A stretch of 64,000 bases of DNA from Alphaproteobacteria bacterium (GTDB lineage: Bacteria > Pseudomonadota > Alphaproteobacteria > DSM-16000 > Inquilinaceae). The notes beneath the pieces were generated by a model. The model was not told where the DNA came from, searched no databases, and worked only from the letters and a program-made list of their open reading frames with translations. How positions within the stretch are numbered: the first letter of the stretch is position 1; the number at the start of each line of letters is the position of its first letter. The translations under genes were made by a program, and so were the position numbers. The stretch is taken from NCBI GenBank assembly GCA_028284045.1, contig JANQSN010000018.1, forward strand, positions 58,682-122,681, read 5' to 3'. Below are positions 31,439-40,520 of the stretch, piece by piece.

Positions 31439-31771
31439 ATGACCCATCCCGTCGATCCAGGGCGGCCGGCCGCCGGCCCGTCCGAGCAATCCGAGCCGTC
31501 CGATCTCGGCGCCGCGCCGGCGGAAGACCTCGCCGCGCTCAGCTTCGAGGCCGCCATGGCGGAGCTTGAAGCCATCGTGCGCAAGCTGGAAGGCGGGCAG
31601 GGCGCGTTGGAGGACAGCATCCGCGACTACGAGCGCGGATCGCAGCTAAGGGCGCATTGCGCCGGCAAACTGCGCGAGGCCCAGTTGACCATAGAGAGGA
31701 TTCACCGCGCCGCCGACGGCACGCCGGAGGCCCGGCCGGACACCGCCTTGCCGACGGAGAGCGCGTCTTGA
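31439..31771 (+). CDS. xseB: Exodeoxyribonuclease VII small subunit
   Basis: 110 residues. The core AALSFEAAMAELEAIVRKLE followed by GALEDSIRDYERGSQL is the XseB signature; the first 35 residues are a variable Ala/Pro-rich tail. XseB binds multiple times along XseA to form the single-strand DNA exonuclease. XseA is not in the window. The stop overlaps the TTG start of ispA (TTGA), so the two are translationally coupled. Confidence 0.95.
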   Translation: MTHPVDPGRPAAGPSEQSEPSDLGAAPAEDLAALSFEAAMAELEAIVRKLEGGQGALEDSIRDYERGSQLRAHCAGKLREAQLTIERIHRAADGTPEARPDTALPTESAS

Positions 31772-32655
31772 GCGCGCTGGAGGCGGCCCTGGCGGAGGCC
31801 GCCGGCGAGGTGGAGCGCACGCTGGACCGGCTGTTGCGCCTGCCCAGTGAGCCGCATACCCGGCTGTTCGAGGCGATGCGCTACGCCACCCTGGGCGGCG
31901 GCAAGCGGCTGCGGCCATTCCTGGTCTTGGAGAGCTCGGGGCTGTTCGCGGTGGCGACGTCCTGCGCGCTGCGCGTCGCCGCGGCGGTGGAGTGCGTGCA
32001 CTGCTACTCGCTGGTGCATGACGATCTGCCGGCGATGGACGACGACGACCTGCGGCGCGGCCAGCCGACGACGCATCGCGCCTTCGACGATGCGACGGCG
32101 ATCCTGGCCGGCGACGGGCTGTTGACGCTGGCCTTCGAGATTCTCGGCGATGTGGAGACGCATGCCGATCCGGCGGTGCGCTGCGGGCTGGTCCGGGCGC
32201 TCGGCCGGGCCGCTGGCGCGCACGGCATGGTCGGTGGCCAGATGCTCGACATCATCGCCGAGGGGCAGACCTTCGACATCGGCGAGATCACCCGCCTGCA
32301 GCGCCTGAAGACCGGGGAGCTGTTCGCGTTCTCCTGCATCGCCGGCGCCATCCTCGGCAAGGCCGACGACCACAGCCGCCACGCCCTGCAGGCCTATGCC
32401 CATGACATGGGCTTGGCGTTCCAGATCGCCGACGACCTGCTGGATGTCGAAGGGCACGAGGCGGAGGTCGGCAAGTCCGTGCGCAAGGACGGCACCGCCG
32501 GCAAGGCGACCTTCGTCAGCATCCTGGGCGTGGAGCGGGCCCATGCCCAGGCGCGCATTCTGGTCGATCAGGCGATCGCCCATCTCGACAGCTTCGGTGC
32601 GCGGGCGGAGAACCTGCGCCGGGTGGCGCGCTTCGTCGTCGATCGGCGCGCCTGA
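31768..32655 (+). CDS. ispA: Polyprenyl (farnesyl/geranyl) diphosphate synthase
   Basis: 295 residues from TTG 31768, preceded by CGGAGAG. No ATG or GTG gives the complete N-terminal helix, and the next in-frame ATG is inside the conserved MRYATLGGGKRLRPF block. The two Asp-rich motifs are LVHDDLPAMDDDDLRRG and FQIADDLLDVEG. It condenses IPP with DMAPP and GPP to farnesyl diphosphate for quinone and lipid-carrier synthesis. A hairpin (CGCGGCC-GGAA-GGCCGCG, 32701-32718) follows but has no T-run. Confidence 0.94.
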   Translation: MSALEAALAEAAGEVERTLDRLLRLPSEPHTRLFEAMRYATLGGGKRLRPFLVLESSGLFAVATSCALRVAAAVECVHCYSLVHDDLPAMDDDDLRRGQPTTHRAFDDATAILAGDGLLTLAFEILGDVETHADPAVRCGLVRALGRAAGAHGMVGGQMLDIIAEGQTFDIGEITRLQRLKTGELFAFSCIAGAILGKADDHSRHALQAYAHDMGLAFQIADDLLDVEGHEAEVGKSVRKDGTAGKATFVSILGVERAHAQARILVDQAIAHLDSFGARAENLRRVARFVVDRRA

Positions 32656-33039
32656 GCGACGGAGACGGGCGGCGGTTCGGTGCAACACGGCCGACATTTG
32701 CGCGGCCGGAAGGCCGCGGGGGGATTGCGCGGCCTTGTCCCGCGTGGTCAAACTGTCAAGATGATGTGACGGTGGCGGTCCGCCGCTGATGTCGGCGACG
32801 GAACAAGGGGCGGCCGGCGTTGACGGTCTGCCACCGGGAATTAGGTTGGCAGTTTCTTCTGCCGACTCGGCGTTTCAAGCGGTCCTCATCAGGTGCAATC
32901 CCAAGATCAGGTGCCATCCCAAGGACAAGAGCTGTAGCGCGAAGAGGGCGGAAACAGCGGACGGCCGCCGCCCATCCCGCCGGCAAAGGCGACGCCATGG
33001 ACCGGCATCGGGGACACTTTAAGTCGAGAGAGAGCCTTC
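32656..33039 (+). other. Non-coding gap before dxs with candidate promoter and 18-base duplication
   Basis: No gene is supported in these 384 bases. TTGACG (32820-32825), a 16-base spacer and TAGGTT (32842-32847) form a candidate dxs promoter resembling the one before fabI. ATCAGGTGCMATCCCAAG occurs twice in tandem (32888-32905 and 32906-32923, one mismatch), inside the predicted 186-base leader. A G/C-rich hairpin lies at 32701-32718. Confidence 0.45.
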
Positions 33040-34956
33040 ATGCCCGTGACCACACCGCTGTTGGATCAGGTCCAGGATCCAACCGATCTGCGCGCGCTCA
33101 AGCCGGAGCAGCTCCGCCAGTTCGCCGACGAACTGCGCGAAGAGCTGATCGACGCCGTCTCGGTGACCGGGGGACATCTGGGCGCCGGCCTCGGCGTGGT
33201 GGAGATGACCGTCGCGCTGCACTACGTCTTCAACACGCCGGACGACCGGCTGATCTGGGACGTCGGCCACCAGTGCTATCCGCACAAGATCCTGACCGGC
33301 CGGCGCGAGCGCATCCGGACCCTGCGCCAGGGCGGCGGCCTGTCCGGCTTCACCAAGCGGGCGGAGAGCGCCTACGACCCGTTCGGCGCGGCGCATAGCT
33401 CGACCTCGATCTCCGCCGGGCTCGGCATGGCGGTCGCCCGCGACCTCGCCGGCAACGCGAACCATGTCATCGCCGTGATCGGCGACGGCGCGATGAGCGC
33501 TGGCATGGCCTATGAGGCGATGAACAATGCCGGCTCGCGCGACGAGCGTTTCATCGTCATCCTCAACGACAACGACATGTCGATCGCCCCGCCGGTCGGC
33601 GCGATGAGCGCCTATCTGTCGCGGCTGATCTCCTCGCGGTCCTATCTCTCCGCGCGCCAGCTCATGAAGGATCTGGCGGACCGCTTCCCCAAGCCCCTGA
33701 AGCGGGCGGCGGCGCGGGCGGAGGAATATGCGCGCGGCCTGATGACTGGCGGCACCCTGTTCGAGGAGATGGGCTTCTACTATGTCGGCCCGATCGACGG
33801 CCATAATCTCGACCATCTGCTGCCGGTGCTGACCAATGTGCGCGATGCGTCGGACGGGCCGATCCTGGTGCATTGCGTCACCAAGAAGGGCAAGGGCTAT
33901 CCGCCGGCGGAGCAGTCGGCCGACAAGTATCACGGGGTGACCAAGTTCGATGTGGTCACCGGGGCGCAGGCCAAGCCCAAGGCCAATGCGCCCAGTTACA
34001 CCTCCGTCTTCGCCCGCTCGTTGGTCGCGGAGGCGGAGCGGGACGACCGGATCGTCGCCATCACCGCGGCGATGCCCGCCGGCACCGGGCTGAACCTGTT
34101 CCAGGACCGGTTCCCCGACCGCTGCTACGATGTCGGCATCGCCGAACAGCATGCGGTGACCTTTGCCGCGGGCCTGGCGGCGGAAGGGTTCAAGCCCTTC
34201 GCGGCGATCTACAGCACCTTCCTGCAGCGCGCCTATGACCAGGTGGTCCACGACGTGGCCATCCAGGGCCTGCCGGTCCGCTTCGCGCTGGACCGCGCAG
34301 GCCTTGTGGGTGCCGACGGTCAGACCCATGCCGGGTCGTTCGACACCGCCTATCTCGGCTGCCTGCCCGGCATCGTGCTGATGGCCGCGGCGGACGAGGC
34401 GGAGCTGGTCCATATGGTCGCAACCCAGGTGGCGATCGACGACCGCCCGTCGGCCGTGCGCTATCCGCGCGGCGAAGGCATGGGCGTGGAGATGCCGGAG
34501 CGCGGCGTGCCCCTGGAGATCGGGCGCGGGCGGATCCTGCGCGAGGGATCGAAGGTGGCACTGCTCAGCTATGGCTGCCGGTTGGCGGAATGCCTGGAGG
34601 CGGCCGAGCAGCTCGGCGCGCACGGCCTGCCGACCACCGTCGCCGATGCCCGCTTTGCCAAGCCGCTGGACGAGGCGCTGGTGCGCCGCCTGGTCGCCGA
34701 CCATGCGGTGGTGATCACGGTGGAGGAAGGATCGGTCGGCGGCTTCGGCGCCTTCGTGCTGCAGTACCTGGCCGGGCAAGGGCTGCTGGATCAGGGCGTG
34801 CGCATCCGCACCATGACCCTGCCGGACCGCTTCCAGGACCAGGACAAGCCGGAGCGGCAATATGTCGAGGCCGGTCTCGACGCCCCCAGCATCGTCGCCA
34901 CCGCCTTGCAGGCCCTGGGGGCGGGCGAGGCACGCGACGGCTCCGTGATGGCCTGA
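33040..34956 (+). CDS. dxs: 1-deoxy-D-xylulose-5-phosphate synthase
   Basis: 638 residues, the normal length. It condenses pyruvate and glyceraldehyde 3-phosphate in a thiamine-diphosphate reaction to start the MEP isoprenoid pathway and also feeds thiamine and pyridoxal synthesis. The ThDP motif is [19 protein letters not shown]...NDNDMSI. The early block is [15 protein letters not shown] with [13 protein letters not shown], and the transketolase-central block includes [14 protein letters not shown] and [18 protein letters not shown]. The leader before the ATG has GAGAGAGAG. Co-location with ispA gives a two-step isoprenoid block. Confidence 0.98.
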   Translation: MPVTTPLLDQVQDPTDLRALKPEQLRQFADELREELIDAVSVTGGHLGAGLGVVEMTVALHYVFNTPDDRLIWDVGHQCYPHKILTGRRERIRTLRQGGGLSGFTKRAESAYDPFGAAHSSTSISAGLGMAVARDLAGNANHVIAVIGDGAMSAGMAYEAMNNAGSRDERFIVILNDNDMSIAPPVGAMSAYLSRLISSRSYLSARQLMKDLADRFPKPLKRAAARAEEYARGLMTGGTLFEEMGFYYVGPIDGHNLDHLLPVLTNVRDASDGPILVHCVTKKGKGYPPAEQSADKYHGVTKFDVVTGAQAKPKANAPSYTSVFARSLVAEAERDDRIVAITAAMPAGTGLNLFQDRFPDRCYDVGIAEQHAVTFAAGLAAEGFKPFAAIYSTFLQRAYDQVVHDVAIQGLPVRFALDRAGLVGADGQTHAGSFDTAYLGCLPGIVLMAAADEAELVHMVATQVAIDDRPSAVRYPRGEGMGVEMPERGVPLEIGRGRILREGSKVALLSYGCRLAECLEAAEQLGAHGLPTTVADARFAKPLDEALVRRLVADHAVVITVEEGSVGGFGAFVLQYLAGQGLLDQGVRIRTMTLPDRFQDQDKPERQYVEAGLDAPSIVATALQALGAGEARDGSVMA

Positions 34957-35017
34957 CCGCCGGCCGGCGTGGGCGCCGGCCAAGGCAAACGGCGGCCGAA
35001 ACGGGCGACCGCCTCCC

Positions 35018-35809
35018 ATGGCATCTTCCAGCGGGAGGGTCCGCGCCGACCAGCGGCTCGTCGATCTCGGCTTGGCGGAGAGCCGGGCCAAGGCCCAGGC
35101 GCTGATCATGGCCGGCGTCGTCTCGGTCGGGGAGCGGCCGGTGTACAAGCCGGGCGAGATGCTGCCGGCAGACAGCGCGCTGCATGTCCGGTCCGCGCCG
35201 CATCCCTGGGTCAGCCGCGGCGGCGTGAAGTTGGCGGCCGCGCTGGCGCGGTTCGCCATCGATCCGGCGGATGCCGTCGCCCTGGATGTCGGGGCGTCGA
35301 CCGGCGGCTTCACCGATGTGCTGCTGACCGGCGGCGCGGCGCGCGTCTACGCCGTGGATGTCGGGCACGGGCAGCTTGCCTGGTCGCTCCGGGCCGACCC
35401 CCGCGTCGTGGTGCTGGAGCGCACCAACGCCCGCCATTTGACCGGCGACCAGGTCCCCGATCCGATCGACCTCGTGGTCTGCGATGCCAGCTTCATCGGC
35501 CTGCAGACGGTGCTGCCGGCACCCTTGTCGCTGGCTCGGCCGGGCGCGCGCTTGGTGGCGCTGATCAAGCCGCAATTCGAGGTCGGCCGGGGCCAGGTCG
35601 GCAAGGGCGGTGTGGTGCGCGACCCCGACCTGCATGAGGCGGTCTGCCAGCGGATCGCCACCTGGTTGGAGATCGACCAGGGATGGCGGGTCCTGGGTTT
35701 GCACGACAGCCCGATCGAGGGGCCGCGCGGCAACCGTGAATTCCTGATCGCCGCCGTGCATGATCGCGGCGAACCAACGCCGCAGGCTGGCCGCAACGGC
35801 GGAGCTTGA
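35018..35809 (+). CDS. tlyA: TlyA-family rRNA 2'-O-methyltransferase
   Basis: 263 residues. An N-terminal S4 RNA-binding domain (VRADQRLVDLGLAESRAKAQ, then ALIMAGVVSV) precedes an FtsJ-like Rossmann methyltransferase domain. SAM binding is in ALDVGASTGGFTDVLL. The other family blocks are VSRGGVKLAAAL, VVCDASFIGL and KPQFEVGRGQVGKGGVVRD. TlyA methylates cytidines in 16S and/or 23S rRNA; some members were first described as hemolysins. It follows dxs by 61 bases, the usual alphaproteobacterial order. Confidence 0.93.
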   Translation: MASSSGRVRADQRLVDLGLAESRAKAQALIMAGVVSVGERPVYKPGEMLPADSALHVRSAPHPWVSRGGVKLAAALARFAIDPADAVALDVGASTGGFTDVLLTGGAARVYAVDVGHGQLAWSLRADPRVVVLERTNARHLTGDQVPDPIDLVVCDASFIGLQTVLPAPLSLARPGARLVALIKPQFEVGRGQVGKGGVVRDPDLHEAVCQRIATWLEIDQGWRVLGLHDSPIEGPRGNREFLIAAVHDRGEPTPQAGRNGGA

Positions 35810-35990
35810 GGATCACAATTGTTCGGATCCAGAAGCACTTCGGCGTTCAAGCAAATGTGATACTTCAAGCGCACGCCCGGTGCCCGCACCGTTGCGTCGG
35901 GGGACCGTGCGATGGTATGTGGCCCAGGATGAGGATCGGCGATGCGGTCAATGCCGCTGCCGGTCAGACGACGAAATGGGGAGTTGGGCC

Positions 35991-36245
35991 ATGTCTCGAA
36001 CGACGACCTCTCGGGCGAAGCTGGTGGTGGCGGCGGCTTCGGTGCTGCTTCTGGGGGCGTGTGCGGGAACCCATACGCCGGGCAGCAATCCCTGCTCGGC
36101 GCAGAACGCGGCAATCGGCGGCCTCGGGCTCGGGGCGATCGGCTCCGGTATCGGCCTGGCGGCGGGCGGCGTCACCGGCGGCGTTGCCGGCGGCCTGATC
36201 GGCGCGGGCGTCGGCGGCATCGGCGGCAGCCAGGTCGGCTGCTGA
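35991..36245 (+). CDS. Small glycine-zipper lipoprotein
   Basis: 84 residues from ATG 35991. Lipobox LLLGAC (Cys24) follows a hydrophobic signal. The mature part has a short linker, then an Ala/Gly/Ile repeat with glycine-zipper periodicity (GLGLGAIGSGIGLAAGG, GGVAGGLIGAGVGGIGG). It ends in Cys. Outer-membrane lipoproteins of the 17-kDa-antigen/SlyB type have such zippers, but this one is shorter and lacks the C-terminal domain. It is bounded 3' by the MITE-like repeat. Function is unknown. Confidence 0.72.
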   Translation: MSRTTTSRAKLVVAAASVLLLGACAGTHTPGSNPCSAQNAAIGGLGLGAIGSGIGLAAGGVTGGVAGGLIGAGVGGIGGSQVGC

Positions 36246-36253
36246 TCCATGGC

Positions 36254-36509
36254 TGAATCGACATTCATCGCCGCCGCCCGTTGAAGCCCTCCCCCTTGAT
36301 GGGGGAGGGTTGGGTGGGGGTGATGCTTGTGGGTGGACAAGCCGGAAGAAGAGGCGCCGCTGGACGGCGCCATGGGATGGGCACGGACGTTGCGGCGCGA
36401 GCTGGGCGCCTTCCAAGCGCCGCCTCCCAAGCGCGATGTCATGCGGCGACATCACCCCCACCCTAGCCCTCCCCCATCGAGGGGGAGGGAAGGTCTGAAT
36501 GTCGATTGA
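36254..36509. mobile_element. MITE-like repeat, copy 1 (256 bases)
   Basis: Terminal inverted repeats TGAATCGACATTCA (36254-36267) and TGAATGTCGATTGA (36496-36509) match at 13 of 14 positions. Inside each end lies the G/C-rich hairpin repeat (36287-36325 and mirror image at about 36450-36488). The interior has no plausible gene. The whole unit recurs at 57076-57336 with high similarity including the inner stretch GCACGGACGTTGCGGCGCGA (G or T at the first base in the other copy). No transposase is encoded, so it would be a non-autonomous element. Confidence 0.72.
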
Positions 36510-36597
36510 TCCATAGGCGTCCGGTAGGGCGGGGGTGGCGGCGGACGCCCGCGTGTCCCCGCTCCGGTACGGACGCGGCCTCCGGACGGCCCGAACC

Positions 36598-38400
36598 TCA
36601 GCGCACCACCATCGGCGGCATGACCAGGCTGGCCGGCTGTCCGTCCGCCAGAATGGTCAGGAACCGGGCGATGGTGTGGCCAGCGGGATCGTCGGCGAGG
36701 ACGGCTAACGCCGCGTCGAGCGGCGGCGTGCCCATGCCCAGGCGGGCGACGGCGGGCAGCCCCCCGTCGCCCAGCGATTGCACCGTCTCCCACAGGCCCG
36801 GCGGCTCCGGAAAGCGTTCCAGCGCCAGCGGCGCGTCCGCTGGCAGATCCAGCGCCGCGCGCAGCCGCGCCAACGCTTCCGCCCGACCGCCGAGCGCGTC
36901 GACGAGGCCGATGCCGGCCGCCTGGGCGCCAGTCCACACCCGCCCCGATGCCACCGCCTCGACCGCCGCCGGCTCCAGCCCGCGGCCGGCGGCGACCACG
37001 GCGATGAACTGCGCGTAGAGCGCGTCCACCACCGCGGCGATGCGCGCCTGCTCGCCGGCGGTGAAGGGGGTGACCAGGGAGAACAGGCCGGCATTGTCGC
37101 CTTCCTGGACGATGCCCCAGCGGACGCCGAGATCCTGCCACAGGCGGCGCGTCGAAAACTTGCCGGCGAACACGCCGATCGATCCCGTCAGCGTCGCCGG
37201 CTGCGCGACGATCTCGTCGGCGCCGCTGGCGACCCAATAGCCGCCGGAGGCCGCCACGGGTCCCATGGAGGCGATCACCGGCAACCCGGCGTCGCGCGCC
37301 CGCTGAACGGCGCTGGCGATCCGGGCCGTGGCGATCGCCGACCCGCCGGGGCTGTCGATGCGCAGCAGGATGCCGGCGATCCCGGAGGTTTCGGCGGCCT
37401 CGTCGATGGCCGCGGCGATCTCGCCGCCGCGCGCGGTGTTGCCGCCGAAGCCGGGCGGCTCCTCGTCGCCGCCGGCGACGATGCTGCCGGTGATGTGGAT
37501 CAGCGCGATGCGAGTGTCGGCCGCCGGGCGCTCCTCGGCGGTGCGCGCCAGATAGTCCGACGGCGACAGCCGCTCCACCTCGCCGAGCCGCTCTTCCAGC
37601 GCTGCGTCGAAGGCGGTGTCGTCGCCGATGGCGTCGATCAGCCCGGCACTCTCGGCCTCCTCGGCGAGCAGCGGGGCGTCGTCGATCAGGCCGCGGACCA
37701 CCGCCGGCGACAGGCCGCGCCCATCGGCGATCCCGTCGACGAGCTGGGCGAACAGGTCGCCGGCGAGACTGGTCACCATCTCCCGATGCGCGGGCGTAAA
37801 GCCGCTCTCGGTAAAGGTCTCCGGAAACGTCTTGTAGTCGCCCTGCCGCGCGAATTGCGGCTCGACCGACAGCGCGTCCAGCGCATCGCGGGCGAACGGT
37901 ACCTCGATGCGAACTCCGGTCAGCGCCACCTGGCCTTCGTGCCGCAGCCAGATCTCGTCGAAGGCGCTGGCGAGGTAGGTGACGGCATTGCCCGCACCGG
38001 GCGTGCCGAGGTCATCGGCGAACAGCCAGGCCGGCTTGCCGCTGTCGCGCCAGGTGTCCACCGCGCCGCGCAGTTCCTGTGCCACGGCGAAGCTCAAGGG
38101 CGCCCCGTCGGCGGTGGCGACCAGACCCGTGATCCGCGGATCCGCCGCGGCCCGGACGATCGCGTCGGCGACCTCTGCCACCGTCGGTGCGTCCGGTCCG
38201 GCGAAGGGCAGGGGGACGCCGCCATCCGGCGTGAAGGACGGCGCCCGGCCGAGATCGAGCACCAGCACGCTGTCCTCCGCCACCGGGTCCGGCGCGTCGA
38301 ACGTGGCGGTAATCCGCCAGGCGGCGACGCCCAGGCCGGCGACGATCAGCACGGCGATCACGCCCACCACGGCAAACAGCCTCACCAGAAATCGCCACAT
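36598..38400 (-). CDS. sppA: Signal peptide peptidase SppA, long (67-kDa) type
   Basis: 600 residues. One N-terminal membrane anchor (about 5-28, FLVRLFAVVGVIAVLIVAGL) precedes two tandem ClpP/crotonase-like domains. The general-base Lys is in GDYKTFPETFTESG of the first domain. The nucleophile Ser is in GPVAASGGYWVASGADEIVA of the second, which follows IDSPGGSAIAT. Long SppA forms a membrane-bound tetramer that digests cleaved signal peptides in the periplasm. It is last in the fabI-aroC-sppA run, 18 bases after aroC. Confidence 0.95.
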   Translation of the reverse strand: MWRFLVRLFAVVGVIAVLIVAGLGVAAWRITATFDAPDPVAEDSVLVLDLGRAPSFTPDGGVPLPFAGPDAPTVAEVADAIVRAAADPRITGLVATADGAPLSFAVAQELRGAVDTWRDSGKPAWLFADDLGTPGAGNAVTYLASAFDEIWLRHEGQVALTGVRIEVPFARDALDALSVEPQFARQGDYKTFPETFTESGFTPAHREMVTSLAGDLFAQLVDGIADGRGLSPAVVRGLIDDAPLLAEEAESAGLIDAIGDDTAFDAALEERLGEVERLSPSDYLARTAEERPAADTRIALIHITGSIVAGGDEEPPGFGGNTARGGEIAAAIDEAAETSGIAGILLRIDSPGGSAIATARIASAVQRARDAGLPVIASMGPVAASGGYWVASGADEIVAQPATLTGSIGVFAGKFSTRRLWQDLGVRWGIVQEGDNAGLFSLVTPFTAGEQARIAAVVDALYAQFIAVVAAGRGLEPAAVEAVASGRVWTGAQAAGIGLVDALGGRAEALARLRAALDLPADAPLALERFPEPPGLWETVQSLGDGGLPAVARLGMGTPPLDAALAVLADDPAGHTIARFLTILADGQPASLVMPPMVVR

Positions 38401-38418
38401 CGGCGGCCGCCTTTCTCC

Positions 38419-39507
38419 TTACCGGAAGACGTCGGGTCCCATCGCCCGATGACGCAGCCAATGGTCGGCCAGCACAAGGGCCATCATCGCCTCCGCCACC
38501 GGGACGGCGCGGATGCCGACGCAGGGGTCGTGGCGTCCGCGCGTCACGATCTCCGTCTCGTTGCCGTCGATGTCCAGCGTGCGCCGCGGGATCAGCAGCG
38601 AGCTGGTCGGCTTCACGGCGAGGCGGACGACGACGTCCTGGCCCGACGAGATGCCGCCCAGGATGCCGCCGGCATGGTTGGACAGGAAGACCGGCCGGCC
38701 GTCGGCGCCGCGCCGCATCTCGTCGGCATTGACCTCGCCGGGCAGCCGCGCCGCGGCGAAGCCGTCGCCGATCTCCACGCCCTTGACCGCGTTGATGGTC
38801 ATCATGGCACGGGCGAGGTCGCCGTCGAGCTTGTCGTAGATCGGCTCCCCCAGCCCGGCCGGCACGCCGTCGGCCACGACCTCCACGATCGCGCCGATGG
38901 AGGAGCCGGCCTTGCGGATCTGATCCAGCGCCGGGCCCCAGGCCGCCGCCGCCTCGGCATCCGGGCAGAAGAAGTCGTTGGCGTCGACCGCCGCCCAGTC
39001 CCAGCGCGCCCGGTCGATCTCCCGATCGCCCATGGCGATCATCGCGCCGCGCACGCGGATGCCGGCCTGGGTGAGGATCAGCCGGGCGATCGCGCCCGCG
39101 GCGACGCGGCTGGCCGTCTCGCGCGCCGAGGCCCGTCCGCCGCCGCGGTAGTCGCGGATGCCGTATTTGGCCCAATAGGTGTAGTCGGCATGGCCGGGCC
39201 GGAACGTGCGGGCGATCTCGCCATAGTCGCGCGAGCGCTGGTCGGTGTTCTCGATCTCCAGCGCGATCGGCGTGCCGGTGGTGCGGCCGTCGAAGACGCC
39301 GGACAGGATGCGCACGGCATCGGCCTCGCGGCGCTGTGTGGTGTAGCGCGACTGGCCCGGCCGCCGGCGGTCGAGATCGCGCTGGATCAGCGCCTCGTCC
39401 AGCGCCAGGCCGGGCGGCGTGCCGTCGACCACGACACCGATGGCGGGACCGTGGCTCTCGCCCCAGGTGGTGAAGCGCAAGGCAGTGCCGAAGCTGTTGC
39501 CGGCCAT
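38419..39507 (-). CDS. aroC: Chorismate synthase
   Basis: 362 residues from ATG 39507, giving the canonical start [20 protein letters not shown]. It converts EPSP to chorismate with reduced FMN, the last shared step of aromatic biosynthesis. All three family signatures are visible: [34 protein letters not shown] and the C-terminal [17 protein letters not shown]. The gene lies 38 bases after fabI on the same strand. Confidence 0.98.
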   Translation of the reverse strand: MAGNSFGTALRFTTWGESHGPAIGVVVDGTPPGLALDEALIQRDLDRRRPGQSRYTTQRREADAVRILSGVFDGRTTGTPIALEIENTDQRSRDYGEIARTFRPGHADYTYWAKYGIRDYRGGGRASARETASRVAAGAIARLILTQAGIRVRGAMIAMGDREIDRARWDWAAVDANDFFCPDAEAAAAWGPALDQIRKAGSSIGAIVEVVADGVPAGLGEPIYDKLDGDLARAMMTINAVKGVEIGDGFAAARLPGEVNADEMRRGADGRPVFLSNHAGGILGGISSGQDVVVRLAVKPTSSLLIPRRTLDIDGNETEIVTRGRHDPCVGIRAVPVAEAMMALVLADHWLRHRAMGPDVFR

Positions 39508-39545
39508 GGCGGGGCTCGGGCTGAGGTGGGGCGCGCGGGGTGCCG

Positions 39546-40385
39546 TCAGCCGCGCGGCTTCAGGCCCTGCAGCAGGTCGGCGGTTTCCGCCGCCTTGTCG
39601 ACGGCGACCATGCCGACGGTGTGATAGCCGCAGTCGACATGGTGGACCTCGCCGGTGACCGCGCTGCCGAGATCGCTGAGCAGGTAGAGGGCGGCGTTGC
39701 CGACCTCGTCGATCGAGACATTGCGCTGCAGCGGGGCGTTCAGCTCGTTCCACTTCATGATGTAGCGGAAGTCGCCGATGCCCGACGCCGCCAGGGTCTT
39801 GATCGGGCCGGCGGAGATGGCGTTGCAGCGAATCGCCTGGTGCCCGAGATCGACCGCCAGATAGCGCACGCTGGCCTCCAGCGCGGCCTTGGCGACGCCC
39901 ATGACGTTGTAGTGCGGCATCACCCGCTCCGCCCCGTAATAGGTCAGCGTCAGCATGGCGCCGCCTTCGCCCATCAAGGGTGCCGCCCGGCGGGCCGCCG
40001 CGGTGAAGCTGTAGCAGGACACATCCATTGTGTTTCGGAAATTGTCCCGCGACGTCTGCAAGTAGTCGCCGGTCAGTTCCGCCTTGTCGGAGAAGGCGAT
40101 GGCGTGGACCAGGAAATCCAGCCGGCCCCAGCGCTGCTTGATGTCCTCGAAGACTTGGTCCAGGCTGGCATCGTCGCCGACATCGCAGGGCAGCAGCAGG
40201 TCGCTGCCGAGACTGGTGGCGAGCGGCCGGACACGCTTGGCCAGCGCGTCGTTCTGGTAGGTGAAGGCAAGCTCCGCCCCGTGATGGGCGCAGGTCTTGG
40301 CGATGCCCCAGGCGATCGATCGGTCGTTGGCAACGCCCATGATCAGGCCGCGCTTGCCGGCCATCAGGGACTCAGGAACGGTCAT
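39546..40385 (-). CDS. fabI: Enoyl-[acyl-carrier-protein] reductase (NADH) FabI
   Basis: 279 residues from ATG 40385. An SDR-fold enzyme that reduces enoyl-ACP in the last step of fatty-acid elongation. The glycine-rich cofactor segment is [14 protein letters not shown], and the catalytic Tyr-x6-Lys is in [17 protein letters not shown], the FabI spacing. [19 protein letters not shown] sequence ([20 protein letters not shown]) is present near the C-terminus. A good promoter lies 50-77 bases upstream. The frame is open further upstream but overlaps that promoter and the divergent yihY gene. Confidence 0.97.
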   Translation of the reverse strand: MTVPESLMAGKRGLIMGVANDRSIAWGIAKTCAHHGAELAFTYQNDALAKRVRPLATSLGSDLLLPCDVGDDASLDQVFEDIKQRWGRLDFLVHAIAFSDKAELTGDYLQTSRDNFRNTMDVSCYSFTAAARRAAPLMGEGGAMLTLTYYGAERVMPHYNVMGVAKAALEASVRYLAVDLGHQAIRCNAISAGPIKTLAASGIGDFRYIMKWNELNAPLQRNVSIDEVGNAALYLLSDLGSAVTGEVHHVDCGYHTVGMVAVDKAAETADLLQGLKPRG

Positions 40386-40434
40386 CCATCCGCCTCGGGA
40401 ACAACGGGAAGCTCGGGAGTTTGGAATGCGAGCG

Positions 40435-40462
40435 ATCCTACACAAAAGCCAGGGTCGGTCAA
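40435..40462 (-). promoter_or_regulatory. fabI promoter
   Basis: Read leftward: TTGACC (40462-40457), a 16-base spacer, and TAGGAT (40440-40435), giving a leader of about 43 bases before the fabI ATG. The -35 matches the consensus at 5 of 6 and the -10 at 4 of 6. The same 16-base spacing and TAGG-type -10 occur before dxs. Confidence 0.6.
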
Positions 40463-40520
40463 AGCCGGGGGGGGCGGCCTTCGACAGGGCCGTTTCGCCG
40501 CGTCGGCGGGGACGGGGGGC

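Noticed and set aside
36778..39624. Long plus-strand open frame opposite sppA and aroC
   Set aside because: Antisense to two well-supported enzymes and without recognisable motifs.
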